Positions 46,429 through 58,675 of a DNA stretch of 64,000 bases are shown piece after piece. The stretch's first letter is position 1. Every line of letters begins with the position of its first letter. Made by a program: the position numbers and the translations under genes. The DNA is from Psilocybe azurescens (Eukaryota; Basidiomycota; Agaricomycetes; Agaricales; Agrocybaceae): contig JAJIRX010000512.1 of the NCBI GenBank assembly GCA_023853785.1, positions 248,001-312,000 on the forward strand, given 5' to 3'. The notes under the pieces are model-generated. The model was not told where the DNA came from. It saw only the letters and a program-made list of their open reading frames with translations, and searched no databases.

Positions 46429-49121
46429 GTGGTATGAGCATATACGATTGCAAGCTCGAGTAAAATACAGGCTACATGATGTATACACTACTGTAGACAT
46501 TAGACTCTGGTCGTGGATAATATTTGGACGGTTATAACTACAAGCATATTCGACTTATGCCTCTATACAGTTCTATGTAACAGCATATATGATTTTCAAT
46601 GAAAGTTTAACTTACAACTTATTTAGCCTTTTATTGTTGATTAGACCAAAGGCAATGACTTATGGGCAAAAACCGTGAGATTGGGAGGTAAACACATAGC
46701 GTACAACAATGTAAATACTTTACTTATGTACTGAGAGCAACAGAACATTGGATAGAGGTAAAGAATTGGAAATGGAAGATGAGGGCTGCTGTAATTGGTT
46801 TCAGGGCCATATCAGGTACACATAATGGGGAGAACCTGGGGAGGTATATGGTTGGATTACTGGACTGTGTTGGGATCATGGACAAAAAGAGTTCAAAGGG
46901 TAGTCAAATGATTTATCTCACAATCAACATATTTCATTATTTCCATTCCCATGGTCAGTAAGCTTTACACTGCTATGCTAGATAACACTGGCAACAATAA
47001 TGACTTACAAGACCATTGAAAATATTCATGTTCACTGAGGCCTCAAATGGAATAGCAATAAACAACAATTACCATTGGTCCAGTTATTACATCAGGTTCA
47101 TCTTTTTAACAAAATATTTCTGCAGCTGCTTAGCACATGTCATCAATCTCAGGAATGTGGATGTTATGGCCTGCATCAAAAGATCACAACTGTTGAAAAT
47201 GCAACTGCTATGTGGGAATATGACTCCACCCAAGATGACAACTGTGTTTTAGGCAGTTTGCTGGATGTGATTGCTGCTACCCATATGCTCACTATCAACA
47301 TAAACTGCACCTGCTGATCTTTAAATTTCATTCCACTCATAACTATTCATTGTTAGATTTAAGCCTCTGGGAAACACATTGAGTATTTTCATAGCACTCA
47401 GATCCATTGTGGACTTCCAGAAGCACTGAATATACCCTTACATAGCAATATTCAATGGGGGACTACATATAAAATACTGGGCCAGGCTAACAAACTCCAT
47501 CAGGTGAGAATTCAAATACTTCTAGTTTATCTAGTTGATATATTCAATAATCTATTGTCTTATTCTTGACATCAGCTGATGAGATGTATGATTCCATTAC
47601 TACCTTACAGCATAATAATCACTGTACTTTATACCCATCCAGAAACTCTATATGGAGTCCATATGGAACATATACAAAGGTTTAAAAAATTATTTTTGAT
47701 AAATGAAGTCTAGATGGACTTTATACAGACTCCAAACAATTCCACTTGAGTCCAACTGGAGTCCAGGTGGAGTCCAGGTGGAGTTCAATTAGAATTCATC
47801 TAGAATTCATACCTGAGTGACAATATTCCAGCTTAGACTAACTGGATTGCATCTGGAATACCTCAATCTTAGCTTAAAGTCTAACTTAATATAAATTTAT
47901 ACAATAACAAAATATAATGTATTGGGAACTATATACTACATAGATTATCTATCTAATATAAAGATATACATATTGTAGCTTCTGTCATGTATATCATACA
48001 CATGTTTTGAAGAGATCATTGCACAGCTGGCTGTGTAAAAGGATACATAATGAAAAGTAGCTGAAACTTTTAGCATCCAGATGTATATAAGTGAGCTGTA
48101 ATACATTCACTAAGCATGAGGGAAACTGCAAAATAAGCAATATTGGCTCACAGCTAAGCAATAGGAATGGCATAATTATGTCTAATACTGGGCAGTTGGG
48201 ATAGCTATTGTAAACAACAATATACTACCTGTAAAAAAGATGTAACTATGTGTTGACTGAAGAATGAAAGAGAAAGAGAAAGGCATTAGCTGAAGTCAAG
48301 GCACAATGCAGTTAGTTGTGTGTTCTAAAATTAGCACACACTAACTATATATAATACAATTAAAGACTTAGTGCTAAAGTACTCTAAAAATCTTATGGAG
48401 TGTGATACAGGTCCTCATGCACCACAAACCATCAGAATGAACCAGCTTAGCTCTCATTAAATGAGTCTGATCAAATTATGGAGCAATAGTAGCTTTAGCT
48501 GTCCTAAATATAACAGAAAAAAGGACTACCAAGCAAATTTTCATATCCCAGAGGCAATAACAAATATAATTCCACAATGCATGTGCATTTAGCTGAGCAG
48601 ATCAGAGTATACAAATATGAAGAGTATTCTCAACCCATAGGATAAATGGAATAATGCACAGCCCAACATGGTGTTGACTCATAATAAGAATTTGACCTGC
48701 ATCAAGCTGATGAAAAATTGAATAACACAGTATAAATGGATGGACTCATTGTTAGCTGGGTTCCCAGGTGAATATTGAAGAAATTTTGCTGTTGATATTG
48801 CAGTCTGTATGCCTGAGAAAATAACAGCTGAAGAGTGCCAAGTGCTAGCTAGTCATCCAATGACTAAATAGATTATTTATTAGCAATCCAATTGGTTGTA
48901 AAAAGCAGTACTTCTCAGTCCCCCACATATTCCTAGGACTGGAGGGATTGAGAAAGGGGTGAAGGAATAGAGGGAATAGAGGGAATAGAAAAGAAATAGA
49001 GGGGATTGAAGAGGAATGAAGGAATTGGAAAGGGAATAGAGGAGAATGGAGGAGAATGAAGGGGAATAGAGTTATTTATAGCCAATACAGTAATAGAGTG
49101 GAATTCCCACAACTTAAAGCT
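46429..49121. other. 2.7 kb AT-rich DNA without a supportable gene
   Basis: Only short frames occur. Around 47,640-47,810 a loosely iterated GGAGTCCA/GAGTCCAGGTG motif appears several times (for example two adjacent GTCCAGGTGGA). Around 48,940-49,070 a purine-rich GGAATAGA/GGGAATAGAGG iteration is visible. Confidence 0.5.
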
Positions 49122-49661
49122 GAGTAAAAATAATTTCCCACGCCTTTGGGCCAAATAAAAAAATAGATTTACACAATTATCACTACTATCAAACACCTAC
49201 TATACACTGCTTATGTAATCCATCTTTTATGAGTAAAAACAATTTCCCACGCCCTTTGGGCTGAATAAAAAATAAATTTACACAGTTATCACTACTATCA
49301 TACACCTACTATACATTGCTTATATAATCCACCTTTTATGTGTAAAAACAATTTCCCACGCCTTTGGGCTGAATAAAAAATAGATTTACACAGTTATCAC
49401 TACTATCATACACCTACTATATATTGCTTATGTAATCCACCTTTTATGTGTAAAAACAATTTCCCATCACTTTGGGCTGAATAAAAAATAGATTTACACA
49501 GTTATCACTACTATCATACACCTACTATATATTGCTTATGTAATCCACCTTTTATGTGTAAAAACAATTTCCCATGCCTTTGGGCTGAATAAAAAATAGA
49601 TTTACACAGTTATCACTACTATCATACACCTACTATACACTGCTTATATAATCTATCTTAT
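49122..49661. repeat. 109-bp tandem repeat, five copies
   Basis: TTTCCCA anchors fall at 49,134, 49,243, 49,352, 49,460 and 49,568, giving periods of 109, 109, 108 and 108 bp. Each unit runs from GTAAAAACAATTTCCC through GGGCTGAATAAAAAATAGA to TATCATACACCTACTATAC and TTATGTAATCCACC. Confidence 0.93.
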
Positions 49662-49784
49662 ATCATACATCTACTGTACACTACTTATGTAATCTACTCT
49701 GTATCATACATCTACTATACACTGCTTATATAATCTACCTTGTATCATACACCTACTGTACATTGCTTATGTAATCTACTATGT
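49621..49784. repeat. 41-bp tandem repeat, four copies, nested in the 109-bp unit
   Basis: ATCATAC starts at 49,621, 49,662, 49,703 and 49,744, exactly 41 bp apart. The unit equals the distal part of the 109-bp unit, so the array switched period at its end. Confidence 0.92.
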
Positions 49785-49819
49785 GAATGAACTTATTTTT
49801 TTACACACTTGTATTCAAT

Positions 49820-52209
49820 TTAGTCTGAGTCAGAATCACTGGTCTCTGCTTCACTAGAATCACTAGTCTCTTTATCTAATCCTAATTCTTCATTTTCATC
49901 ATCACTATCTGAAGACTCTGCCTTTCTTTTCTGCTTTGCAATGACATATTTTGTGTGGTAAAATAGCATTGTGTGTAGAAACCAATTGAAATTGCCAGGT
50001 GTCATACGTTTAAGTATAGATTCAAAACCACCCAGCCAGGCATTTAATTATTCACACACTTGTGTATTAAAGGCTTTCTGGGCATATGCATTGCCATTAT
50101 TATCATATGCAATAATTACAAGATTTGGAGCTGAACCATCACCTGGAGAAAGATTGCAGTACTTTCGACAAAGATAATCATTGGCTTGGTGATTAATATA
50201 ATGGTAAGTGTCCACAATAAATCTTGATGTTTTTTCCACATAGCATCCCAACTTCCATTGGTAACGGCTGTTTGCAACACTTGACATCCTTTGTCGATAC
50301 ATATGTAATCAGGACGAGATTCTTCTGTCTTATAAACAGACTGCAAAAACTTTAATATATTTGTTGTAGATTCTGACCTATCAAATTTTGTCCATGCAAT
50401 CACAACTCCACATGGTGCACAAATAGTTTCTACACAGTAATATCGAGCAGGACTAAAATAATTTGGAGATGGAGGAGGCTCCTCATTATTATTATCATGA
50501 CGTTGAGTATTTGGTCCTTTTTTTGGGATACCAAACTTGACTTTCACCAGGTCTTTGTAATATTCTATGCACACCAGACTGAGTTTGGCGAGAATGATAT
50601 TTGGTGTATTTTTTCCATTCTGCCTGATGTCTTTGACATGCACTAGTTTTTCCAATTCGAGTATTTGTACAATCTCGAACAAGACAACGAGATCCATACT
50701 CTTGCAGATGGTGATCACACAATGATCCTCCTCGAGAATTTGCAAGATTATTTGCACAGTGATCAATTGCACAATGCTATAAATAAAAGTTAATTCTCTG
50801 TAAAGTAAAATACTAGTAAATTTACCGTTGGTCCCATTACAATTCCATCAAGAACAACCATTTTCACGTATTTCTTATCTATATCCATTGCATCTGATTC
50901 ATCTGAACTATCTTCAGATATAGGTGATGATGCATTTTCAATATCCTCCATCTCTTCAGCCAATAGAGGTATAGCACTGTTTTCATCAACTCCAACTACA
51001 GCTGCTGGATTATTAAAAATAGCATCACTAGATTTTTGTATTCCTGTGTGCATTCTTTACAAGCATGTTTATCAGCTGCTCTTATAATCCCTTGTTCTCC
51101 TAATACTGCATATGCTTGAGTAGTAACCTCTGTAATATTAAGAGGGTCTTGGAGTTCAAGTTCAATTTGAGATTCACCAGCAATTATACGTAATGAGTCT
51201 TGCACAAAAGCTTGCCAAATATGAGCGGCCAAGATTAAAATCTGGTGTTCTATATGTAATATTCCAATAGTCAGAATATGCAGAAGGTGAAGCATGAAAG
51301 CTATATGTTGCATTGATAGCAGCACTTGAAAACAACTGATCAACCCACAAATTAGAGCCAATTTTGAGGTACTTGGCTGAGTTAAGATGAACACGCTTTG
51401 GTTGTGTTGATCTATAACTAGTAGCAAGATATCTCTCATGATCTGCAGAATATAATGTATTGCATGTGGAACATTTACCAGTCAAGACAGGAACCTTCTT
51501 GTGAATCTTGTGGTGTTTTATCAATGTTACAAGTGGTATGTCCCGCTCTCTTGTAGTCTGTACCAATGATCTTGCTTCACATGTACGTGTTCCACAAACA
51601 AATGAAGGTGGAGATATTACATGTGCAGGTTGGATTTCTTCAAGTGAAACAGGAAGAAGCTTTCCAGTATATTTGCCTTCATTGTAAGGTGTCAAGTCTA
51701 ATCCAACAGCCATTGCATTAAGCTTAGTAGCAATATAATCATTTTTATTCTTTGCTGATAAAGTAGCTTCAAAATCATTATCAGAAAACAAAGTACTAGT
51801 TTTCTTTTTCCTATTTGATCCTTTAATGCCCTAGTTAGACCAATTATCCATCCAGATATTTGAACTTCTCTCTCTTCTTTAAGCTCACTATGTTGTTGAC
51901 GAAAATGAAGATTCAATAAATCTGAGTTTTCAGTGAGGGTAAATAAAAGCACCAAGACTGTTGCAAGTGATATTTTTTGCCAAAGTTTGATTCAATTATA
52001 TGATTAAAAGCCTGGAAGGAGATCTCTGGAAATTTATTGTCTGTTTGATTTCCAGAAACTAAAGACACCAGATTGAACCAGATTAAAAGCCATATTAAAA
52101 CCCAAGATTTTGATAGATACGACATAGCAAAAAGACAAAACAGAAGCCAGCTATTGTACAAATTTGACACAATCGATTTACAAACTTTTAAAACAGAAAA
52201 AAGAAACAA
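49820..52209 (-). pseudogene. KDZ-transposase-associated CxC5/CxC6 cysteine-cluster gene, degraded
   Basis: The N-terminal part has ISFQAFNHIIESNFGK, then LRFQQHSELKEEREVQ-like sequence. A CxC5-like cluster follows: FVCGTRTCEARSLVQ, RDIPLVTLIKHHKIH, VPVLTGKCSTCNTLYSADHE (near 51,610-51,440). Downstream are a CxC6-like cluster (CDHHLQEYGSRCLVRDC...SACQRHQ, near 50,720-50,620), RPDYICIDKGCQVL (near 50,300), and FIVDTYHYINHQANDYLCRK (near 50,210-50,160). These clusters accompany KDZ transposases in basidiomycetes; the role of the protein is not established. Frame breaks lie at A/T runs near 51,970, 51,820 and 50,240. An in-frame TAA at 50,050-50,048 (NTQVCE*LNAWL, where Gln is expected) precedes an acidic tail (SSDSDDENEE) ending at 49,820. 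Confidence 0.7.
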
Positions 52210-52213
52210 TCAC

Positions 52214-55200
52214 TTACTCAGTTGCTTTTCTCTTACCCTTGGCAATTCTTTTACGTCGTTGTACCTCTGTTTCATCCTCATTGTCCTCCTCCTCCTCTGA
52301 ACTTTTTTTTCTTCTTCTTCTTCTTTAGCTTCTCATCAGATTTCCTTCCTTCTGACTTCTCTTCCAATTTTTTCCCCCCCAACTTCTGTTTACTCAAACT
52401 TGCCACTGCATTCTTCTTCAAGTTTCCCACAGTACCTTCTCTTACATTCAACCAGTCCACCAAATCGGTCCATGTCAAGTTCCTATCATCATCTCCCCAA
52501 AGTTCTTCAGTAGTCATACAATCAGGTTGATCTTCAAGCCAATCAGCCGATTTCTGTATAGTTTGTTGCACATTTAAGAGGTTTTGCCCAATGTGTGCAA
52601 TACTGAGTCTTTGAAAGAAAAATATTGACCAAGTCCACATAGGATGGAACCCAAGGTGTTGCTTCATGATCAAGACCAGCCTGAGCAATATGCCTCATCC
52701 ATGCATCACTATACTTTAACTTCTCCATGATATCAAGAACTCGAGATAGCTCTTTGTACTTGGCATAGACAGCTCGGATAAAAAGCATAGTTGGCGGACC
52801 AACATAAGGCAATGTAGTATCAATCTCCAAGAAAAGAAGAAGAGTCTCAATCTGCAGCATAGAAAGGTATGTTGGACCAGCATTTGGAAATGCAGACAAT
52901 GTTTTGACACGCAAAGCATGAGAACTAGATGAACCAGATGCTGAACGTGAAAACTCAGACAAAGAACTGTGAGATGGTACAGAAGTTGAGCGACGAGAGA
53001 AAAAAAGATGGTGGTATTGCAGATGCAACCTCAAGATCGTTTTCCTATTCTATTTAAATAACAAATACCTAATTAGAAAACAGAGAACCTACCAAAAAGA
53101 GCGTCACCGCAGGCCCATAAGGAGTTTGTGTCCAATTAATGCGTTCATGCATGTCGCCGATCACCTGATTATAGCAACCTTTGACTATCCATTTCTCTTG
53201 ATGAAGCACATAGATGCGATGATTATCTTCTGTTTAACCATATTTATTAATAATTCAGAAAAATCAAAAATAGAGACATACTTGAACTGGAGAGTAGCGC
53301 CTTGCAACACCAGTAAGAACAGAAGCAAGTTTCTCCTCATATGGAAGTTGAACACTTATAATAGCTGACTCATCAATGTTGAGTGAAGTGGGTTGGTCCT
53401 TTGAAACAAAGAGATTGACAGTTGCATCAAGTTCAATATGATCTGGAGACTTATTGCGCGAAATCCCAGTCCCCAATGTTGGACACATTGCCAACTGCAT
53501 TCCCTCAAGTATCCCTCCAAAGATTTAGATGCACCATTGCGATTTTCTTGTCTTCCTCTCTCAATAGGTTTGGGCTGCAGTGGACTATTCATTTGAACAT
53601 CTATATTATTTATGTTATGACAAGTCTTTTTTTCTTTTTCTTTTCTCTTTTCTTTTCCTTTTCTTTGTCATCCTTCACATCACTGATACATCATTGTATG
53701 CTCTGATGAACTTTGCTTTCAATCATTCTACGAAACTCCATCATATCTCTGATGGACTTTCACTTCCATCTTTTATGATACATCTTTCGATGAACACTTG
53801 ATCTGTTTCCTCTATTATTATATACATCTGCTGATGAACATTCAACGCTTGATCTGTTTCCTCTATTCTTATATACATCTGCTGATGAACATTTAATCTC
53901 GTTTCAACTTGCTGTACAGTTCATAGTATTTATACCAGGGAGGATCCATTGTATTCTTTAGCTAGTTCTTGAGAATCCAACCTGCTTAACCTGCTCAACT
54001 CGAACTTGAACTTGTTCTTGTAAATGATTGGTGGTTAGATTACACACACTGCGTGATTCTAACTTGAGATCGTAACAATTTAAGAAACTAAATACATGAT
54101 AATAATAGCAATAATAATAATAAATACCATAATCAGGGCCTACGGTGGAAAAGGCATCATCTCGATGTACATGGCCTGCAGCAATAGTGGTGGACACAAC
54201 CAAACCATAAGCAGCAGTGAGAGGGCCACTGCTGTGGTCAGAGATTTCCGTAGAATAATCGACAGCAGCCACAGTGGTGGAAGGTGCACTGGACTGATGT
54301 GGTGGTAGGCCTGGAGGCTTGGAAAGGAACTCACTATCAGCAGCAGCGGTGGGAAGCACACTGCACTGACTATGAGGCTTGCCTTTGGGTGGGCCATATC
54401 GAACACCAGGTTTGATGGGTGCAGAAGGGGGGTGCAGAAGGGGGTGCAGAAGGGGTGCATCATCATCATCATCGTCATCATCGTCAGCAGTGGTACCCTG
54501 AGAAGAGGTAGGGGAGGCACTGTCCTCACTGCTGCTGCTGTCCTTGTTCTCCATGGTCTTCTTGACCTTGGTCCCTGTGATCTCCGGCTCCCGCACTACC
54601 TGCACGGCTGTTGGACACAGTGGGAGGGGGGAGGGAGATCGGAGGAGGTGGGAGAACGGGGAGGGCGCTCAGGAGGGGCTACCGAGGTGGCAGCCCCATT
54701 GAGCTTCCGTGCAACACTAAAAAATAAACAAAAATTAATATATCAAATGAAAAAAGGGGGAGGGGGCATGCTTACGGTTTGAGGTGGGTGGGGGCCCTTT
54801 GCGGCCTCTGCAGTGTCCTCCTGACATTGCTGTGTCGATGTTTTGCGGCTGTGAGGGGTGGTATGAATTGGTTAGCACCGGAAATGCTCGCAAAATGTGA
54901 GCGCACACATGTTTTCGAGGGTGCCTTGCCTCTGGCACCCTTCCCCGTTCTCCCCTTTCCTCTCGCTGCTGCCCTTTTCACACCCTTCCTACCGCCCTTT
55001 CACGATCGCTGATCGCCTCTTCATGGTCGTGGGCGGCGGTGTCGCCCCCTGGTCGTCCTCTGTGCGGTCCACGGCGTCGGCGTCGTTGTTGTCCTCACCC
55101 TCGTTGGCCTCTGCTCCTTCCCCTGCTGTGGCTTTTGTCCGTTTGGTGGCCGACTGGTCGACGTTCGACTGGTTCCGCTTACGGGAAACACAGCGGCTTG

Positions 55201-55288
55201 GGAGGGGGAAAGAGGGGGAGCGGCAATGGCGGCGTGTGCGCGATTTGAGGCGCAACTCGCGCTCGCTGGGTGGCGGTGGGCGTTTCAT
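52214..55288 (-). pseudogene. Uncharacterised basidiomycete gene with a solo LTR in an intron
   Basis: Start at 55,288 (MKRPPPPSERELRLKSRTRR), basic and low-complexity. An intron follows GTAAGCATG near 54,777. Exon 2 contains KVKKTMENKDSSSSEDSASP and a D9 run, and ends at 54,128 (GPDYG). It joins in frame to 53,600 (DVQMNSPLQPKPIERGRQEN). The 527-nt intron between them contains the LTR at 53,613-54,077, so the ancestral intron was 57 nt. Further blocks are HIELDATVNLFVSKDQP, RIYVLHQEKWIVKGCYNQVI (near 53,220), WTQTPYGPAVTLF, LPYVGPPTMLFIRAVYAKYK (near 52,790) and WTDLVDWLNVREGTVGN (near 52,450). A Lys-rich tail leads to EEEEDNEDETEVQRRKRIAK and TAA at 52,214. At least five one-base frame breaks, mostly at homopolymers, interrupt it. 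No family is recognised. Confidence 0.5.
53613..54077 (-). mobile_element. Solo LTR, 465 bp, same family as 33,253-33,681, in an intron
   Basis: On the plus strand it runs TGTTATGACAAGTC...GATCGTAACA, the reverse complement of the hydrophobin LTR family. It is flanked by a perfect 5-bp duplication ATTTA (53,608-53,612 and 54,078-54,082). It has an extra internal partial repeat of the TGATCTGTTTCCTCTATT block relative to the other copy. Confidence 0.92.
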
Positions 55289-55554
55289 ATAGAGAGGAAG
55301 GAGGGGAGAGGGAGGGGATGGATGTTTGGGTGGTGAGGAAGGAGGGGAGGGGAGAGTGGATGGGGGGAAAGGGAAGCAAGAATCGAACTGACAAAGGGGT
55401 GATGTAACATGGAAACCGTGACGCCGGCTGTTTCCAAGATGCCGCTGTCACACGTGTTTGATGGACGGATTTTCGGACCGTTTAAGGGTCCAATAATATG
55501 TCCGGCTGATTGGTATCCCATCAAACGGTTACCAATCAATCAAAATTGTATGTA

Positions 55555-55727
55555 AATTAATTGATTGATTCTAATCTACATCACAATGATCATCATAATG
55601 ATCGTAACAATGATCGTAACAATGAGCACCATGCGGACGCCAGTAATTAATTGATTCTAATCTACATCATAATGATCATCATAATGATTGTAACAATGAG
55701 CACCATGCGGACGCTAGTAATTAATTG
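55555..55727. repeat. Tandem duplication, units of about 90 and 74 bp
   Basis: Two copies of ATTAATTGATTCTAATCTAC...GAGCACCATGCGGACG. The first unit has an extra internal GATCGTAACAAT repeat. A third ATTAATTGA start follows. Confidence 0.85.
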
Positions 55728-55762
55728 AGTCCACAGACGATCTGTCTTGTTCGATCCCATCA

Positions 55763-58202
55763 AATGAAAGACAGCGAAGAGGAAGAGCCTGGGGAGGAAG
55801 ACTTCGTTGAGCCCGTGCCAAATTCAGTTGATGAAGTAATTTACTTATCGAAAATTAAAATTAAAATGGCTTTTTACTTAAGTACCAATGTTTGCTTGTC
55901 GGTCTGACAAAGCGCTACTGAGAGTCGGCCCAGTCAGCCGCTTTCCCAGTCTGTTGGATCAAGCTATTAGGTTCTTTTGTCGGGATCCTCAGAACTTCAA
56001 CCTCCAGACGTACTCAATGTGCCTGCCTTCAGATTTTGCTCTGCAGGCATTTTCTTCTTTTTCACTTGGGAGTCGGCCCCGCGGTCCCTGTTTTTTTGCA
56101 ACAATCAAAGGCACTGTGGGCGACACTGAACTCTAACATGTCCAGGGGAAGGTTGTGCCGTGGAAGTGAGCAGTTTCCTTTGTGAATATAATAATCCCAC
56201 TCTAAAGTTCTTACAAGCCGCATCTCCTGGCCTTTCCAATCACCCTCCAGCTCAACATTCCACCAATGCCACCTATTCATTTTCTTTGCAGTTCCTATGC
56301 CCCTACACCGGGACTCCATACCCCACATGAACGTAGGCTGTACCACCAACTCCACGCCCCACAATGCCAATGAGGAGATGGTAATGTATGATATCCCCAG
56401 CGATTCATGGGTGCAATGGACTCGGTAATTGCTTTATTCATTCCCTTTTGTCTGCAAGCGTACTGAACATATCTTAGTCCAGTACGTGTTCTACACAGCG
56501 GTGCTCTCACTGCAGTTGCTGCATCTGGATTTCCTAATTTATCGGACTCCGATGGGTATGCCCCGCCAACTTGCCCGCATGCGTCCGACCTTACGAAGGA
56601 CCCAAAATTTTTGATGATGGAACTTAACTTGAGGAAAAAGTTCCAAGGCCGTACCACAGATTACTTTCAAGTTCCTCGATCATCGCACACATGCCCTTTT
56701 GTTGGTATGTATCCATGTCGTCTCTGTTTTTCAGCTCTAACTTGTCTTTGACAGTGGTGGTCCCATCTCTTCAACCACCAGTTATTCTTTTCACGCAAGA
56801 AGAGATCAATGAGCACTGTGGTTTGTCCTTATGTTTCTATCTTGAGTTTTCTGTCTAACTTTATGTGTAGCTCTTCATGATGACGAGGGAGGCTGCAGAT
56901 ATGCGGGAGTTATACTCTTGTGAGTCTCCTTTTTCTTTCTTTCTTCAGTATGCACCAATGCTGACTCCGACTAAGACGATCTGGATTTTTTGAAACCGTA
57001 CTCTGATACTTCAAATTCAAGCCCATCAAAAGCATCTACTTCCTCTATTGACGAGGTCTGTGATATCCTCACACCAAATGCAAGCTCTTCAATCCCACTG
57101 CTCTCCCAGTCTTTGCCAGAGAGTGTCCCAATCTTCTCACTTAAGCGCCTTCTTGCAACCATCCCAGCTCTCCTAACTTTAATCCAAGAATGCTGCCTTC
57201 ACTCTTGTTTGGGACTGCATCTCAACCCTTGCCTTGCCCATTGGTGCAGTCAAAGCACCTTGCAAGCACACGTTCATTCTTCACTGAATCAGTTGCCATT
57301 GCCCACAGTCAGTCAAGTACGTTCTCAAAATTAATTCCACTTGAATTTGGACACTAATCTACCTTCAGACACCTCGCTTATGACAGATCTGTTTTACAAC
57401 AACAAAGCAGGCATTTATCAAGGTATCTATCAAGTATTCTCTTGTTTCTGTAGCGATCTTAACCAATCCTTTATAGAAACACCCTCTTCCCATCCGGCAT
57501 GGAGGATGGCTAATCCGCCCCATGTCCTGCAGCCTTACAGTGAGGCCATGTACCCTGGTTGTGCTAACCAGTCTTTCCAAAATGTCGACTACCTTATGAC
57601 TGCTATGGGCCAGGCCATCCGAGAACTCAATTCGAAGTTTAGGCATTCCGAGACTGACCTTCGACACAATTGTGGAGGCGGCAGTCAAGTGTGACGTTTG
57701 CATGTGTATGTTTTCACCCGAAGGCTACAACCACCATATTGTCAACCCGAAACTGTGGAAACTCTCACATTGCACTCCCAGGTATGCCCTCTCTCCTTCT
57801 CTCTGCTGACTTTTACTGACTCTGTCACTAGTTACTTCTTGTGAAGTCGAAGTCAATGTTATTCGTGCCCTTAGGTTATGTACCTTCTCTGAGCCTGCTA
57901 TAGCATCGACTGCGAAAGAGTTTCTAGAAACACCTGTCGGTATTGCATACCTAGAATTTAACTCCAAGATTGGGGTTCCCATGGATGTCTGGGCCATGAT
58001 CACTACCGCATATGTGGCTTGCCGAACTTGCCACCTTACCCACACGTTTCCTGGTCACCAAGCTCATCTCGACCTTAGCGGAGAGTGTCATGACCTCGGA
58101 GAGGCAGTAGCATTATTGGAAAAAGGGAAGGGGAAGGCGAGGGCGGTAGACCTGATTGAGGATGATAACAGCGCCGAGCCTGAGGGAGAAGTTGGTGCTT
58201 GA
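55763..58202 (+). pseudogene. Uncharacterised plus-strand locus, degraded
   Basis: Successive coding-like pieces: MKDSEEEEPGEEDFVEPVPN (55,763), FPSLLDQAIRFFCRDPQNFN (near 55,940), EEMVMYDIPSDSWVQW (near 56,370), and an Asp/Ser-rich piece with SSPSKASTSSIDEVCDIL preceded by an in-frame TAA (near 56,970-57,330). SLMTDLFYNNKAGIYQGIYQ (near 57,375), CDVCMCMFSPEGYNHHI (near 57,690) and a final exon with EFLETPVGIAYLEFN, VACRTCHLTHTFPGH and a KGKGKARAVDLIEDD tail (stop near 58,202) follow. The CxxC-type RTCHL motif and the basic/acidic tail suggest a nuclear or mobile-element protein, but I cannot name a family. It is convergent with the transposase-like gene downstream. Confidence 0.4.
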
Positions 58203-58675
58203 TTGTAATTTTTTTTTTGTTTTTTTTTTGTCTGTGCTTTTAATTCTTGCTGTCTGCTGCCTCTCTTCATCCTGTTAAGCGCCCCATTGTTTATTATTTA
58301 TACATGTAGCAGCCCAAAAAGTTGTATCCCAATTATTATACCTTGCTTGTGTTGTATACAACGTTTCTTATTGTCCCGCTATATGAACAAAGCCACATTG
58401 ACTTAGACTACATCTTTCTTGCCTCTATGACCAAAATACAACACCCTACCAACTGATGTGCAGAGTGACCATGCTCGCCATCCAAGCTGTAGACTGGCAC
58501 AGACACGGAGTGTGTTAGCTTTATTTTAACAGAGAGCAGGTTTATTGGAGTTTTGGACTACAGAGAACTTGTTATGGAAATTTAGTCGTGCACTGGAAGA
58601 TACATCCCAACCTTGCCTGAACCTGTACCCTGCAAAGCCCTTCCTGCATCAACTTGTTTCTCAAATACTATCTCG

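Noticed and set aside
47640..47810. Iterated GGAGTCCA motif as a tandem repeat
   Set aside because: The spacing is irregular and the copies degenerate, so it is noted only as sequence bias.
49122..49784. Tandem array considered as a CRISPR
   Set aside because: The repeats are contiguous with no unique spacers, and the genome is eukaryotic.
54735..54938. 67-codon minus-strand ORF as a separate gene
   Set aside because: It overlaps, in another frame, the basic exon of the 55,288-52,214 gene, which splices at GTAAGC near 54,777.
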